Source: Actinomycetes bacterium (GTDB lineage: Bacteria > Actinomycetota > Actinomycetes > Actinomycetales > Dermatophilaceae). Taken from it: a stretch of 64,000 nucleotides of DNA. A program made the translations under genes and the position numbers. Under the pieces are notes generated by a model. That model saw nothing but the letters and a program-made list of their open reading frames with translations. It was not told where the DNA came from and did no database searches. Below are positions 7,398 through 16,313 of the stretch, in pieces. The stretch lies in NCBI GenBank assembly GCA_023420415.1, contig JAEZWF010000043.1, forward strand, positions 1 to 64,000, written 5' to 3'. Every line of letters starts with the position of its first letter. Positions within the stretch are counted from its first letter, which is position 1.

Positions 7398-8621
7398 TCA
7401 GCTGAGGCGTTCGTAGATGATGGCCATGCCCTGGCCACCACCGACGCACATCGTCTCGAGCCCGAACTGGCCGTCCCGGGCCTCCAGGCCGTTGAGCAGC
7501 GTGGTCGTGATCCGCGCCCCGGTCGACCCGAACGGGTGGCCGAGGGCGATCGCGCCGCCGTGGACGTTGAGCTTGTCGAAGTCCATGCCCAGGTCGTCGG
7601 CCGACGGGAGCACCTGCGCGGCGAACGCCTCGTTGATCTCGTAGAGGTCCATGTCGCCGATGGTCATGCCGGCCCGCTGCAACGCCTGCCGCGACGCCTC
7701 GACCGGGCCCAGGCCCATGATCTCCGGTGACAGCCCCGACACCCCGGTCGAGACGACCCGCGCCAGCGGCGTCAGGCCGAGCTCCTTGGCCCTGGTGTCG
7801 CTCATGACGACGACCGCGGCCGCACCGTCGTTGAGCGGGCAGCAGTTGCCGGCCGTCACAGTGCCCTGCTCGCGGAACACCGGCTGCAGCTGCGACACGG
7901 CCTCCATCGTCACGCCCGCGCGCGGCCCGTCGTCCTTGCTGACGACCGTGCCGTCGGCCAGCGTCACCGGTGCGATCTCGCGCTCGAAGAACCCGTCGGC
8001 GATGGCCTTCTCGGCGCGGTTCTGCGAGGTGACACCCCACTCGTCCTGCCGCTCGCGCGAGATGCCGCGCGACGTCGCGACGTTCTCGGCGGTCTGGCCC
8101 ATCGCGAGGTAGACGTCGGGCAGCAGGCCCTGCTCACGCGGGTCCGTCCACGTCTCGTTGGTCTTGGCCATCTGCGCCTGCCGCGCCTGGGCGTCCGCGA
8201 ACAGCGGGTTCTGCGCGTCGCCCTCGGAACCACCCGCGCCACTGAACTTGGCGTACTGCGACACGCACTCGACGCCACCGCTGACGAACACGTCGCCCTC
8301 GCCGGCCTTGATCGCGTGGTAGGCCATGCGGGTCGTCTGCACCGACGAGGCGCAGAACCGGTTGATCGTCGACGCCGGCAGGTGGTCCAGCCCGGCGAGC
8401 ACGGCGATGACCCGCGCCATGTTGGAGCCCTGCTTGTCCGACGGCTCGGCGCAACCCCAGTAGAGGTCCTCGATCAGCGTCGGGTCGAGCCCGGGCACCT
8501 TCGCCAGGGCCGCCTGCAGCACCTGGACGGACAGGTCGTCGGGACGGACGTCCTTGAGCGATCCCTTGAAGGCGCGCCCGATGGGCGTGCGCGCGGTGGA
8601 GACGATGACGGCTTCGGGCAC
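7398..8621 (-). CDS. fadA: Acetyl-CoA C-acyltransferase (thiolase)
   Basis: 407 residues, normal thiolase length. Nucleophile Cys90 in NRFCASS, the NEAFAAQ motif near residue 340, GGAIALGHPFGSTGAR with the catalytic His near 363, and CVGGGQGMA with the second catalytic Cys near 393. It cleaves 3-ketoacyl-CoA in beta-oxidation or runs acetoacetyl-CoA formation; the sequence alone does not fix the direction. It lies 40 bases downstream of the SGNH hydrolase gene, with a 16-bp palindrome in the gap that may be an operator. Confidence 0.95.
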   Translation of the reverse strand: MPEAVIVSTARTPIGRAFKGSLKDVRPDDLSVQVLQAALAKVPGLDPTLIEDLYWGCAEPSDKQGSNMARVIAVLAGLDHLPASTINRFCASSVQTTRMAYHAIKAGEGDVFVSGGVECVSQYAKFSGAGGSEGDAQNPLFADAQARQAQMAKTNETWTDPREQGLLPDVYLAMGQTAENVATSRGISRERQDEWGVTSQNRAEKAIADGFFEREIAPVTLADGTVVSKDDGPRAGVTMEAVSQLQPVFREQGTVTAGNCCPLNDGAAAVVVMSDTRAKELGLTPLARVVSTGVSGLSPEIMGLGPVEASRQALQRAGMTIGDMDLYEINEAFAAQVLPSADDLGMDFDKLNVHGGAIALGHPFGSTGARITTTLLNGLEARDGQFGLETMCVGGGQGMAIIYERLS

Positions 8622-8648
8622 GGGGTTCCTCCTCGTCGAGGGCCGCCT

Positions 8649-8664
8649 CTAAGCGGCCGCTTAG
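8649..8664. promoter_or_regulatory. 16-bp perfect palindrome before the thiolase gene
   Basis: CTAAGCGGCCGCTTAG is self-complementary and sits 28 bases upstream of the thiolase start, overlapping the TAA stop of the SGNH hydrolase gene. Size and symmetry fit a TetR-type operator for a fatty-acid gene; a terminator role is less likely because there is no loop. Confidence 0.5.
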
Positions 8665-9854
8665 TCAGTGTCGATGGTATGCCGTGTGGCTGGCTCGGTG
8701 GGTGTGGGCTTGGTCTCGCCCCGCTCGCCGTCGGTGGGCAGGCGCTCCTCGACCGGCAGGTCCGCACCGCGCTCGACCCCCTCGACCCCGTCCCGCTCGA
8801 CCCTCTCGACCCGCGCGTCCCGGTCGTCCCCGTCGTCCGCGGGCGGCTGGTCCTCGCGGGCCTCGGGGTTGCGCGGGCGGCGCAGCAACATGGCCCACCG
8901 GCCCCGAGGGCCACGGGTCTGGCCACCGATCTGGGTCGCGCTGACCTCGGTGCCGGGGTCGCTGACGGCGACCTTCGCCGCCACGGCCACCGGCCCCACG
9001 CCCTCGCCGCGGCGGGTGTCCGGTGCGGCACCCTCGGCGGGCGCGCCCTCCCAGACGCCCAACGCGGCATACACACTGGGCATGAGCACGGCGGCGGCGC
9101 GGGCGTAACCGGCCGGCGACGGGTGGAACCGGTCCTTGCTGAACATCTCGGCTGGGCGCTCGGCGAACTCGGGCCCGAGCAGGTCGCCGAGGGAGACGGT
9201 GCGGCCGCCGGCCTCGACGACGGCGACGGTCTGGGCGGCCGCCATGTCGCGGGAGAAGCGGCGGCCCAGCAGTCGCAGCGGCTGGGGGATGGGCTGGATG
9301 GTGCCGAGGTCCGGGCAGGTGCCCACGACGACCTCGGTGCCGAGGGCGCGCAGCCGGCGCACCGTCTGCTCGAGGTGACGCACCGCCACGGCCTTGTCGA
9401 TGCGGTGGGTGACGTCGTTGGCGCCGACCATGATCACGGCCACGTGGGGGCGGGCGACCTGGTCGAGGGCGTTGGCGAGCTGCAGCTCGAGGGCTGAGGA
9501 CTCCGCGCCGACGACGGCGGTGTTGGTCAGGCGCACCGGTCGACCGGTCAGCGCGCTCACGCCGTTCGCGATGATCGCGCCGACCGTCTGGTAACGGTTG
9601 TCGGCGCCCATCCCGGCCGCCGAGGAGTCGCCGAGGACGACCAGCTCGACCGGCTCACCCGCTCCGGAGCCGTAGGTGCCGTTGTCGTCGGGCGCGCCCT
9701 CGAACGGCTGGCCGACGATGCGGCGGGCCATCTGCGCCTCGACCTTGAGCAGGCCGTAACCGAGGGCGCCCAGGGCAGTCAGGCCGGCCGCGACCCCGCC
9801 GCCGCCGTACGCGGCGGTCGCGGCGATCCTGCGTGCGCGCCTGGCCCGGCCCAT
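8661..9854 (-). CDS. SGNH/GDSL hydrolase, membrane-anchored, with acidic tail
   Basis: 397 residues. An Arg-rich start and hydrophobic segment (about residues 10-35) suggest a signal anchor. The SGNH core shows VVLGDSSAAG (nucleophile Ser77), VGANDVTH (block III Asn) and DRFHPSPAGYA (catalytic Asp-x-x-His). The last 120 residues are a charged, low-complexity tail rich in Asp, Glu, Arg and Pro. Likely an envelope lipase or esterase. I chose the ATG at 9854 because GAGAGGGGAC precedes it; upstream in-frame sequence is non-coding in character. It shares a divergent intergenic region with the ClpP operon. Confidence 0.85.
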   Translation of the reverse strand: MGRARRARRIAATAAYGGGGVAAGLTALGALGYGLLKVEAQMARRIVGQPFEGAPDDNGTYGSGAGEPVELVVLGDSSAAGMGADNRYQTVGAIIANGVSALTGRPVRLTNTAVVGAESSALELQLANALDQVARPHVAVIMVGANDVTHRIDKAVAVRHLEQTVRRLRALGTEVVVGTCPDLGTIQPIPQPLRLLGRRFSRDMAAAQTVAVVEAGGRTVSLGDLLGPEFAERPAEMFSKDRFHPSPAGYARAAAVLMPSVYAALGVWEGAPAEGAAPDTRRGEGVGPVAVAAKVAVSDPGTEVSATQIGGQTRGPRGRWAMLLRRPRNPEAREDQPPADDGDDRDARVERVERDGVEGVERGADLPVEERLPTDGERGETKPTPTEPATRHTIDTD

Positions 9855-9989
9855 CGACAGTCCCCTCTCGTCGTTCTCACTGACGGTAACGACTGGAACG
9901 GCCACGATTGTTTCCACCCCCAACATTCGCCCGGTCTCGATGGTCCGCCCGTGACCGCCACGGTGGAATCGGGCGTTTGGCGGAGGTGA

Positions 9990-10004
9990 TCTGCTCACAG
10001 CAGC
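9990..10004. promoter_or_regulatory. PopR-like inverted repeat before the clpP pair
   Basis: TCTGCT-CAC-AGCAGC. The core CTGCT/AGCAG is a perfect dyad with three-base spacing. The Streptomyces PopR site upstream of clpP3P4 is reported as TCTGCC-N3-GGCAGA, which this resembles. It lies 43 bases before the first clpP ATG in a 192-base divergent region that shows no other gene. Confidence 0.5.
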
Positions 10005-10046
10005 AAACCCTTGGGCCCCAACGGAGCCCGGCGGCACGCTCGATCC

Positions 10047-10730
10047 ATGCACACGGCATACCCAGACCTCGTGACCAGACCACACGACCAGGCGACGTCC
10101 GGCGAGCGCCCGGCGTTTCGGGACGGACCGCCCGGCCCGCTGCCGCTCGGCGAGATGCTCTCGAGCCGGCTCTTCGACCAGCGCATCCTCGTCCTCGACG
10201 GCGAGCTCGACGACGCAGGCGGCACGCGACTGTGCTCGTCGATCTTCCTGTTGTCGGCGCAGGACCCGCGGGCCGACATCAGCCTGTGGATCAACAGCCC
10301 CGGCGGTTCGGTGCCGGCGATGCTCGCGATCCGCGACGCGATGCAGCTCGTACCCAACGACGTGTCGACGCTTGCACTCGGATTGGCTTGCAGCGCAGGG
10401 CAGTTCCTGCTGACTGCGGGTGCGCCGGGCAAACGCTGGGCGCTGCCGCACTCGCGCATCCTCATGCACCAGGGGTCGGCCGGGATCGGGGGCACCGCCG
10501 CCGACATCGAGCTCCAGGCCGAGGACCTGCGACACATCGTCGACACGGTGCTCGCGATCATCGCCCAGCACACCGGCCAGCCGGTCGACAAGGTCCGCGA
10601 GGACTCGCAGCGCGACCGGTGGTTCACCGCGCAGGAGGCGCTCGACTACGGGTTCATCGACGGCGTCATCGACAGCCTCGACCGGGTGCGGCCCGGTCGC
10701 CCGACGACCGGGCTGGGTGGCGGGCGATGA
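10047..10730 (+). CDS. clpP: ATP-dependent Clp protease proteolytic subunit (accessory copy A)
   Basis: 227 residues with a full catalytic set: Ser116 (GLACSAGQF), His141 (ILMHQG), Asp190 (QRDRWFT), and WINSPGGSVPA. The N-terminal 40 residues are an unstructured Pro-rich extension longer than in most ClpP. It overlaps copy B by ATGA. Housekeeping actinobacterial clpP1P2 normally sit beside tig and clpX; here neither is present, so this is probably a second, inducible pair like Streptomyces clpP3P4. An upstream TTG (10011) would add 12 residues; ATG preferred although its ribosome site is weak. Confidence 0.9.
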   Translation: MHTAYPDLVTRPHDQATSGERPAFRDGPPGPLPLGEMLSSRLFDQRILVLDGELDDAGGTRLCSSIFLLSAQDPRADISLWINSPGGSVPAMLAIRDAMQLVPNDVSTLALGLACSAGQFLLTAGAPGKRWALPHSRILMHQGSAGIGGTAADIELQAEDLRHIVDTVLAIIAQHTGQPVDKVREDSQRDRWFTAQEALDYGFIDGVIDSLDRVRPGRPTTGLGGGR

Positions 10731-11329
10731 GCACCTACACGATCCCCAACGTGGTCCGCACCGATGCGCGTGGCGACCGCATCATGGACGTCTACAGCCA
10801 CCTGCTCCACGAGCGAATCGTCTACGTGGGCACCGAGATCGACGACGGTGTCTCCAATGCACTGATTGCCCAGATCCTCCACCTCGAGGCCGACGACCCG
10901 GACAAGGAGATCAACCTCTACGTCAACAGTCCCGGTGGCTCGCTCACCGCGACGTTCGCCGTCTACGACGCCATGCAGTACGTCAAGGCACCCGTCGCGA
11001 CCACCTGCATCGGCCAAGCCTGCTCGACCGCCGCGATCCTGCTCGCCGCCGGCGACCCGGGCCGGCGCGGCATACTCCCGCACGCCCGCGTCCTGCTGCA
11101 CCAGCCGTCGGGACGAAGCCAGGGCGCCATCCCCGACCTCATCCTCGCCGCCGACGAGGTCGTGCGGCTGCGCGCCGAGGCCGAGCGGGTGCTCGCGCAC
11201 CACACCGGGCAGTCGGTCGAGGCGTTGCGCGCCGACACGGACCGCGACCGCATCTTCACGCCGGAAGCCGCAGTCGCCTACGGGCTCGCCGACCGGATCG
11301 TGGGCTACCGCAAGGCCTCCGCCGCCTGA
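10727..11329 (+). CDS. clpP: ATP-dependent Clp protease proteolytic subunit (accessory copy B)
   Basis: 200 residues, standard ClpP size. Ser100 (GQACSTAAI), His125 (VLLHQPSG) and Asp174 (DRDRIFTPEAAVAYGLAD) complete the triad, with YVNSPGGSLTA for the oxyanion region. Translationally coupled to copy A (ATGA), so the two probably assemble as a mixed tetradecamer with a ClpC or ClpX ATPase encoded elsewhere. Followed by a convergent XRE-type regulator that probably governs clp genes. Confidence 0.93.
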   Translation: MSTYTIPNVVRTDARGDRIMDVYSHLLHERIVYVGTEIDDGVSNALIAQILHLEADDPDKEINLYVNSPGGSLTATFAVYDAMQYVKAPVATTCIGQACSTAAILLAAGDPGRRGILPHARVLLHQPSGRSQGAIPDLILAADEVVRLRAEAERVLAHHTGQSVEALRADTDRDRIFTPEAAVAYGLADRIVGYRKASAA

Positions 11330-11391
11330 GCCGCGTCGGGGACGTTCCACCTGGGTGGGTGCCGACGTGCAGCGGTATGCCGCGGGGTCGG

Positions 11392-11739
11392 TCAGGCGGC
11401 GAGCATGACCGTCGGCTGGCTGACCGAGCCGGTGACGGTGCCGGGGTGGCGGCGCAGGTCGGTGGCGGCCAGCGTCGTCACCTCGACGACGGTGACGCCC
11501 AGGGCGCCGGCCACGGCGGCGAGCACCTCGGACGACGGGTCCTTGCGACCGCGCTCGAGCTCGGACAGGTACTGCGGAGAGATGCCCGCGCGGACCGCCA
11601 CCTCGACGATCGTGTCGCCGCGGCGTTGGCGCAGACGACGCAACCGCCAGCCGACCGCCTCGCGCCACAGCGGCTCCGGGCGGCGCGGCGCGCGGGCGCG
11701 ACTCGGGCGGGCGAGCGGCACCACGGTCGAGCGTTCCAT
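11392..11739 (-). CDS. XRE-family regulator, ClgR/PopR type
   Basis: 115 residues. The helix-turn-helix covers about residues 25-85 (LRRLRQRRGDTIVEVAVRAGISPQYLSELERGRKDPSSEVLAAV in pieces: ISPQYLSELERGRKDPSSE), the signature of the ClgR/PopR activator-repressor group that controls clp genes in actinobacteria. The C-terminus ends in MLAA, like an ssrA-type Clp degron; C-terminal alanines are known to mark PopR and ClgR for Clp degradation. It faces the clpP pair and has a ClgR-like box upstream, so a feedback loop is plausible. Whether it is orthologous to ClgR or PopR is not settled. Confidence 0.85.
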   Translation of the reverse strand: MERSTVVPLARPSRARAPRRPEPLWREAVGWRLRRLRQRRGDTIVEVAVRAGISPQYLSELERGRKDPSSEVLAAVAGALGVTVVEVTTLAATDLRRHPGTVTGSVSQPTVMLAA

Positions 11740-11778
11740 GGTCCGAGGCTAGGCCGCTGCGAGGTGCGGGGGAGGAGG

Positions 11779-11792
11779 GTTCGCTGTCGGCG
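11779..11792. promoter_or_regulatory. ClgR-like box (GTTCGC-N5-GCG)
   Basis: GTTCGC at 11779-11784, five bases, GCG at 11790-11792. This matches the GTTCGC-N5-GCG pattern reported for ClgR in Streptomyces. It lies in the 97-base divergent region between the XRE gene and cbs, suggesting autoregulation. A CGGCATAC motif copy follows at 11798. Confidence 0.5.
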
Positions 11793-11836
11793 CAACGCGG
11801 CATACGACCTCGCGAAGGGTCTGAGAGGATGGGGGT

Positions 11837-13213
11837 GTGAAGTACGCAGAGCACATCGCCGACCTCGTCGGGAACACGCCCCTCGTCAAGCTCTCCTCGG
11901 TCACCGAGGGCATCAAGGCCACCGTGCTGGCCAAGGTGGAGTACTTCAACCCGGGCGGGTCGGTGAAGGACCGGATCGCCCTGAAGATGGTCGAGGCGGC
12001 GGAGGCGTCGGGCGAGCTCAAGCCCGGTGGCACCATCGTCGAGCCGACCTCGGGCAACACCGGTGTCGGCCTGGCACTCGTCGCGCAGCGCAAGGGCTAC
12101 AAGTGCGTGTTCGTCTGCCCCGACAAGGTGAGCCAGGACAAGCGCGACGTGCTCAAGGCCTACGGCGCCGAGGTGGTCGTCTGCCCGACCGCGGTCGCGC
12201 CCGACCACCCCGACTCCTACTACTCCGTCTCCGACCGGCTCGTCCGCGAGATCGACGGTGCGTGGAAGCCCAACCAGTACGCCAACCAGAACGGCCCCGC
12301 GTCGCACTACGAGTCGACCGGCCCCGAGGTCTGGGACGACACCGACGGCAAGGTCACCCACTTCGTCGCCGGTGTCGGCACCGGCGGCACCATCACCGGC
12401 ACCGGCCGCTACCTGCGTGAGGTCTCGGCCGACCGTGAGGGCGGGCGCGTGCAGATCATCGGTGCCGACCCCGAGGGCTCGGTCTACTCCGGCGGCACCG
12501 GCCGCCCCTACCTCGTCGAGGGCGTGGGCGAGGACTTCTGGCCCACCGCCTACGACCCGAAGGTGGTCGACGAGGTCATCGCGGTCAGCGACGCCGACTC
12601 CTTCGAGATGACCCGCCGCCTGGCCAAGGAGGAGGGCCTGCTCGTCGGTGGCTCGTGTGGCATGGCCGTGGTTGCCGCCCTGCGGGCTGCCAAGGACCTG
12701 CCCGAGGACGCCGTCGTCGTCGTGCTGCTGCCCGACAGCGGCAAGGGCTACATGAGCAAGATCTTCAGCGACGACTGGATGAACTCCTACGGCTTCATGC
12801 GCGCGGGCGACGAGAAGACCGTCGGGGAGGTGCTGCGCAGCAAGGCGGGCGACCTGCCGGCACTCGTGCACACCCACCCGTCCGAGACGGTCCGCGACGC
12901 CATCGAGATCCTGCACGAGTACGGCGTCTCGCAGATGCCGGTCGTCAAGGCCGAGCCGCCCGTCATGGCCGGCGAGGTCGCCGGCTCGGTGAGCGAGCGT
13001 GAGCTGCTCGAGGCGCTCTTCAACGGCACCGCGCACCTCACCGACTCGGTCGAGAAGCACATGGAGCAGCCGCTGCCGCTCGTCGGCGCCGGTGAATCCG
13101 TGAGCTCTGCGCGCGCCGAGCTGGAGAAGCACGACGCGATCATGGTGGTCGAGGACGGCAAGCCGGTCGGGGTGCTCACCCGCGCCGACCTGCTGCTGTC
13201 GCTGGTGGACTGA
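11837..13213 (+). CDS. cbs: Cystathionine beta-synthase
   Basis: 458 residues. PLP Lys44 lies in NPGGSVKDR, phosphate-binding GTGGTITG near 180, SGNTG near 75. The C-terminal part (about 330-458) holds a pair of CBS regulatory domains (THPSETVRDAIEILHEYGVSQMPVV as TVRDAIEILHEYGVSQMPV; GVLTRADLL). It condenses serine and homocysteine to cystathionine in the cytoplasm. With metB at 20.2 kb it makes a transsulfuration route, and in other actinobacteria the two genes are close neighbours. GTG start. Confidence 0.96.
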   Translation: MKYAEHIADLVGNTPLVKLSSVTEGIKATVLAKVEYFNPGGSVKDRIALKMVEAAEASGELKPGGTIVEPTSGNTGVGLALVAQRKGYKCVFVCPDKVSQDKRDVLKAYGAEVVVCPTAVAPDHPDSYYSVSDRLVREIDGAWKPNQYANQNGPASHYESTGPEVWDDTDGKVTHFVAGVGTGGTITGTGRYLREVSADREGGRVQIIGADPEGSVYSGGTGRPYLVEGVGEDFWPTAYDPKVVDEVIAVSDADSFEMTRRLAKEEGLLVGGSCGMAVVAALRAAKDLPEDAVVVVLLPDSGKGYMSKIFSDDWMNSYGFMRAGDEKTVGEVLRSKAGDLPALVHTHPSETVRDAIEILHEYGVSQMPVVKAEPPVMAGEVAGSVSERELLEALFNGTAHLTDSVEKHMEQPLPLVGAGESVSSARAELEKHDAIMVVEDGKPVGVLTRADLLLSLVD

Positions 13214-13214
13214 G

Positions 13215-14105
13215 TCAGCGCAGTCGAGCGGCCATCGTGGTGGTCGGGGCGGGTGCCGTCTCGGGGTGCAGGATGCCGGCCAGCGCCTCGACGCCGTCGA
13301 CGAGCCGCGGCCCCGGGCGGGCAAAGCTGGCGTTGGCGTCGACCGCCCAGACGGGTATGCCGTCCGGCAGCTCCCCGGACGCGATCACCTTGTGTGCCAA
13401 CGCCGTTGACTCCTCCAGGCCGTAGCCGCAGGGTGCGCACACGACCACCTCGGGATCGCTCGCTCGCACGTCGTCCCAGGTGACGCGCACCGACTTCTCA
13501 CCGGCCGAACCCAGTGCGCTCAGGCCACCGGCGAGCTCGACCATCTCGGGCACCCAGTGCCCCGGCGCGAACGGCGGGTCGGTCCACTCCAGCACGAGGG
13601 CCCGTGGGCGGGGACGGCCGCGCACGGCCGACTCCACGGCATACAGGCGCTCACGCAGGCCGGCCACGAGCGTGCCGGCGCGTTCCTCCCGCCCGGTCGC
13701 CGCGCCGAGCGTGACGACAGACCCGAGCACCTCCTCGAGGCTGTGCGGGTCGATGGTGAGCACCTCGGCGCGGCACCCGAGATAGGCGAGGGCGTCGTCG
13801 ACCACCGACACGTCCACGGCGCAGACGGCGCACAGGTCCTGGGTGACGACGAGGTCCGCGTCGAGCGCCGAGAGGGCGCCCGCGTCCAGGTGGTAGAGGT
13901 CCTCGCCGGCCCTCATGGCAGCGGCAACGAAGTCGTCGATCTCCTTGGGGGACAAGCCCTCTGGCATGGCGCTCGTCGACACGATCGTGCGTTCGCGCGC
14001 CTCAGTCGGGGCGTCGCACTCGAACGTCACTCCCACGACATCGTCACCGGCGCCGAGGCCGAAGAGGATCTCGGTGGTCGACGGCAGGAGCGAGACGATT
14101 CGCAC
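13215..14105 (-). CDS. Cobalamin-type periplasmic-binding-fold protein without signal peptide
   Basis: 296 residues of the BtuF/Fe-siderophore binding fold: MRIVSLLPSTTEILFGLGAGDDVVG at the start in the usual form (SLLPSTTEILFGLG), DLVVTQDLCAVC in the middle and the inter-lobe helix. No signal peptide or lipobox is present, so it is cytoplasmic or non-classically placed, as in many stand-alone cobalamin-binding proteins of this type. No ABC transporter lies nearby. The two Cys in CAVCAV are conserved-looking. It may bind corrinoid or another ligand; function is not established. Confidence 0.75.
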   Translation of the reverse strand: MRIVSLLPSTTEILFGLGAGDDVVGVTFECDAPTEARERTIVSTSAMPEGLSPKEIDDFVAAAMRAGEDLYHLDAGALSALDADLVVTQDLCAVCAVDVSVVDDALAYLGCRAEVLTIDPHSLEEVLGSVVTLGAATGREERAGTLVAGLRERLYAVESAVRGRPRPRALVLEWTDPPFAPGHWVPEMVELAGGLSALGSAGEKSVRVTWDDVRASDPEVVVCAPCGYGLEESTALAHKVIASGELPDGIPVWAVDANASFARPGPRLVDGVEALAGILHPETAPAPTTTMAARLR

Positions 14106-14245
14106 ACGCAGGACCCTACGTCAGCCCTCGCCAGCGGCTCGAACTGCGAGTTGCACCGATCGGGCGTACGTTGCCCAGTTGGGTGGGTGACGCAACCAAC
14201 TGCGTGCCCGATCCCGCAAGTTTGGTGATCAGGAAGGAATTGTCG

Positions 14246-15718
14246 ATGACGACAGCAGCCTCACCCACCGATCGGGGCGCCGTTCGCAGCCTCATCCCGT
14301 TCCGGATGGACCGACTGCCGTGGGCGCGGTTCCACTGGATGGTCGTGCTCGGGCTGGGCACCGCGTGGATCCTCGACGGGCTGGAGATCCAGCTCGTGGC
14401 TTCGGCCGGCTTCCAGAAGACGCTGGACATGTCGAGCACGGAGGTCGGCCTGACCGGCACGATCTACCTCATCGGCCAGGTGGTGGGGGCGCTGTTCTTC
14501 GGACGCCTCACCGACACCCTCGGACGCAAACGGCTCTTCGTCCTGACCCTCGCGATCTACCTGATCGGGTCCGGCGTCGCCGGGTTCGCGTGGAACATGT
14601 GGTGGCTGTGGATCTGGCGCTTCATCGCCGGTCTCGGCATCGGCGGTGAGTACACCGCGATCAACTCCGCGATCGACGAGCTGATCCCGGCGAAGTACCG
14701 AGGGCGCGTAGACATCGCCATCAACGGCACCTACTGGTTCGGTGCCATGATCGGCGCCTTCGCCAACATCTTCCTGCTCGACCCCAAGCTGGTCTCGGAG
14801 AACTGGGGCTGGCGCATCGGCTTCTTCGTCGGCCCGGTGCTCGGTCTGCTCATCATCTGGCTGCGCCGGCACATCCCGGAGAGCCCGCGCTGGATGGTGA
14901 CGCACGGCAAGGAGGAGGAGGCCGAGCGCATCGTCAGCGAGATCGAGCACTCGGTCGAGGAACGTGGGGTCAAGCTCGCCCCGGTGGACGACAGCAAGGC
15001 CCTGCTCATCAAGGCCAAGGAGAACCTTCCGTGGAGCGTGCTCAAGGAGGTCTTCTTCAAGAAGTACCCACGGCGGACGTTCCTCGGCGTCACGATGATG
15101 GTGACGCAGAGCTTCCTCTACAACGCGATCTTCTTCACCTACATCCTCGTGCTGAAGAACTTCTACGGGCTGTCCGGATCCACCGCGGAGAAGTTCTTCT
15201 TCCCCTTCGCCGTCGGAAACCTGTTGGGGCCGTTGCTGCTCGGCCACCTCTTCGACACCATCGGCCGGCGCAAGATGATCTTCGGCACCTACCTGCTCTC
15301 CGGGTCGATCCTGTTGCTGTCGGCGTTCCTGTTCCGCGCCGACTCGTTGACGGCGACCACCCAGACGTTGCTGTGGTGCGGTTCGTTCTTCTTCGCCTCC
15401 GCCGGTGCGTCATCGGCCTACCTGACGGTCAGCGAGATCTTCCCGCTGGAGGTGCGCGGCCAGGCGATCTCGTACTTCTTCTCCATCGGCCAGGTCGTCG
15501 GCGCCTTCGGTCCGACCATCTACGGCGCGCTCATCGGGGACGGCACCAACCGCACCCCCCTGTTCTGGGGCTACATCCTCGGCGCGTGCGTGATGATCTT
15601 CGGTGGGCTCGTCGCCTGGTTCTTCGGCGTCAACGCCGAGGGCCAGTCGCTCGAGGACGTCGCCGACCCGCTCAGCAAGGTCAGCGACGACCCGCCGCTC
15701 GAGCCGGCGCGGGCGTGA
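14246..15718 (+). CDS. MFS transporter (metabolite/sugar porter type)
   Basis: 490 residues with twelve hydrophobic segments, MFS motif A GRLTDTLGRKRLF after helix 2, RFIAGLGIGGEYTAINSAIDEL around helix 4 (motif GIGGEY), IPESPRWM before the large central loop, and a second motif A (GHLFDTIGRRKM). These marks fit proton-coupled porters for sugars, organic acids or aromatic acids. Start at the ATG after AGGAAGGA (14231-14238). A CAGTTGG/CCAACTG inverted repeat (14176-14202) lies in its promoter region. Substrate unknown. Confidence 0.88.
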   Translation: MTTAASPTDRGAVRSLIPFRMDRLPWARFHWMVVLGLGTAWILDGLEIQLVASAGFQKTLDMSSTEVGLTGTIYLIGQVVGALFFGRLTDTLGRKRLFVLTLAIYLIGSGVAGFAWNMWWLWIWRFIAGLGIGGEYTAINSAIDELIPAKYRGRVDIAINGTYWFGAMIGAFANIFLLDPKLVSENWGWRIGFFVGPVLGLLIIWLRRHIPESPRWMVTHGKEEEAERIVSEIEHSVEERGVKLAPVDDSKALLIKAKENLPWSVLKEVFFKKYPRRTFLGVTMMVTQSFLYNAIFFTYILVLKNFYGLSGSTAEKFFFPFAVGNLLGPLLLGHLFDTIGRRKMIFGTYLLSGSILLLSAFLFRADSLTATTQTLLWCGSFFFASAGASSAYLTVSEIFPLEVRGQAISYFFSIGQVVGAFGPTIYGALIGDGTNRTPLFWGYILGACVMIFGGLVAWFFGVNAEGQSLEDVADPLSKVSDDPPLEPARA

Positions 15719-15730
15719 GAGGAGGCCGTC

Positions 15731-16291
15731 ATGGCAGGTGACAACGCGGCATACACGATCGTCGTCGGTGTCAGCGCAACCTCGAAGTCACCCACCGCCC
15801 TGCGGTGGGCGGCCGACCTCGCCCAGCTGCGCCGCGGCCGCGTCATCGCCGTGCGGGCGTGGCGGCCGACCCCGCCCCAGACCGCGTCGCGGGTGTCCCC
15901 ATCCCCGCTGCACGAGGACGCCGATGCCGCCCGCGACCAGGCGCTGGCCGACCTGCACGCCGATGTCGTGGCGGCGCTCGGACGCGACCACGGCATCGAG
16001 GTCGAGCTGGTCAGCGGCGGCCGGCGCAAGGCGCTGCTCGCGGCATCCAAGGGCGCCGACCTGCTCGTCGTCGACGCGCCACGGCGGCTCGACCTCTCGT
16101 CGTCACCCGGCTTCGCCGGTCGACTCGTGTATGCCGCGACGTGCCCGGTCGTGGTCATGCCGCCGAGCGTCTCGGGGGCGCCGCAGACACCGCTCGAACG
16201 GGCGGCGAGCGCGGTCGGCCGCAGCGTGACCGAGGCCGCCGGGCGGGCCGGACGTCCCGGCTTCAGCCACCCGAACCCCGACACCACCTGA
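15731..16291 (+). CDS. Universal stress protein
   Basis: 186 residues, UspA fold: beta-1 YTIVVGVS at residues 8-15, ALRWAADLA, and a C-terminal GADLLVVDAP...AATCPVVVMPP. The ATP-binding G-x2-G-x9-G-S loop is only partly kept (SPGFAGRLVYAATCPV), so nucleotide binding is uncertain. Thirteen bases downstream of the MFS gene with AGGAGG before the ATG, so likely co-transcribed; universal stress proteins are often placed beside transporters as regulators. Confidence 0.85.
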   Translation: MAGDNAAYTIVVGVSATSKSPTALRWAADLAQLRRGRVIAVRAWRPTPPQTASRVSPSPLHEDADAARDQALADLHADVVAALGRDHGIEVELVSGGRRKALLAASKGADLLVVDAPRRLDLSSSPGFAGRLVYAATCPVVVMPPSVSGAPQTPLERAASAVGRSVTEAAGRAGRPGFSHPNPDTT

Positions 16292-16313
16292 GGGCTCGGG
16301 TTATCGTCGAAAG

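Noticed and set aside
10646..13324. A minus-strand open frame of almost 900 codons across clpP and cbs
   Set aside because: Same artefact; the opposite strand encodes clpP and cbs with intact motifs.
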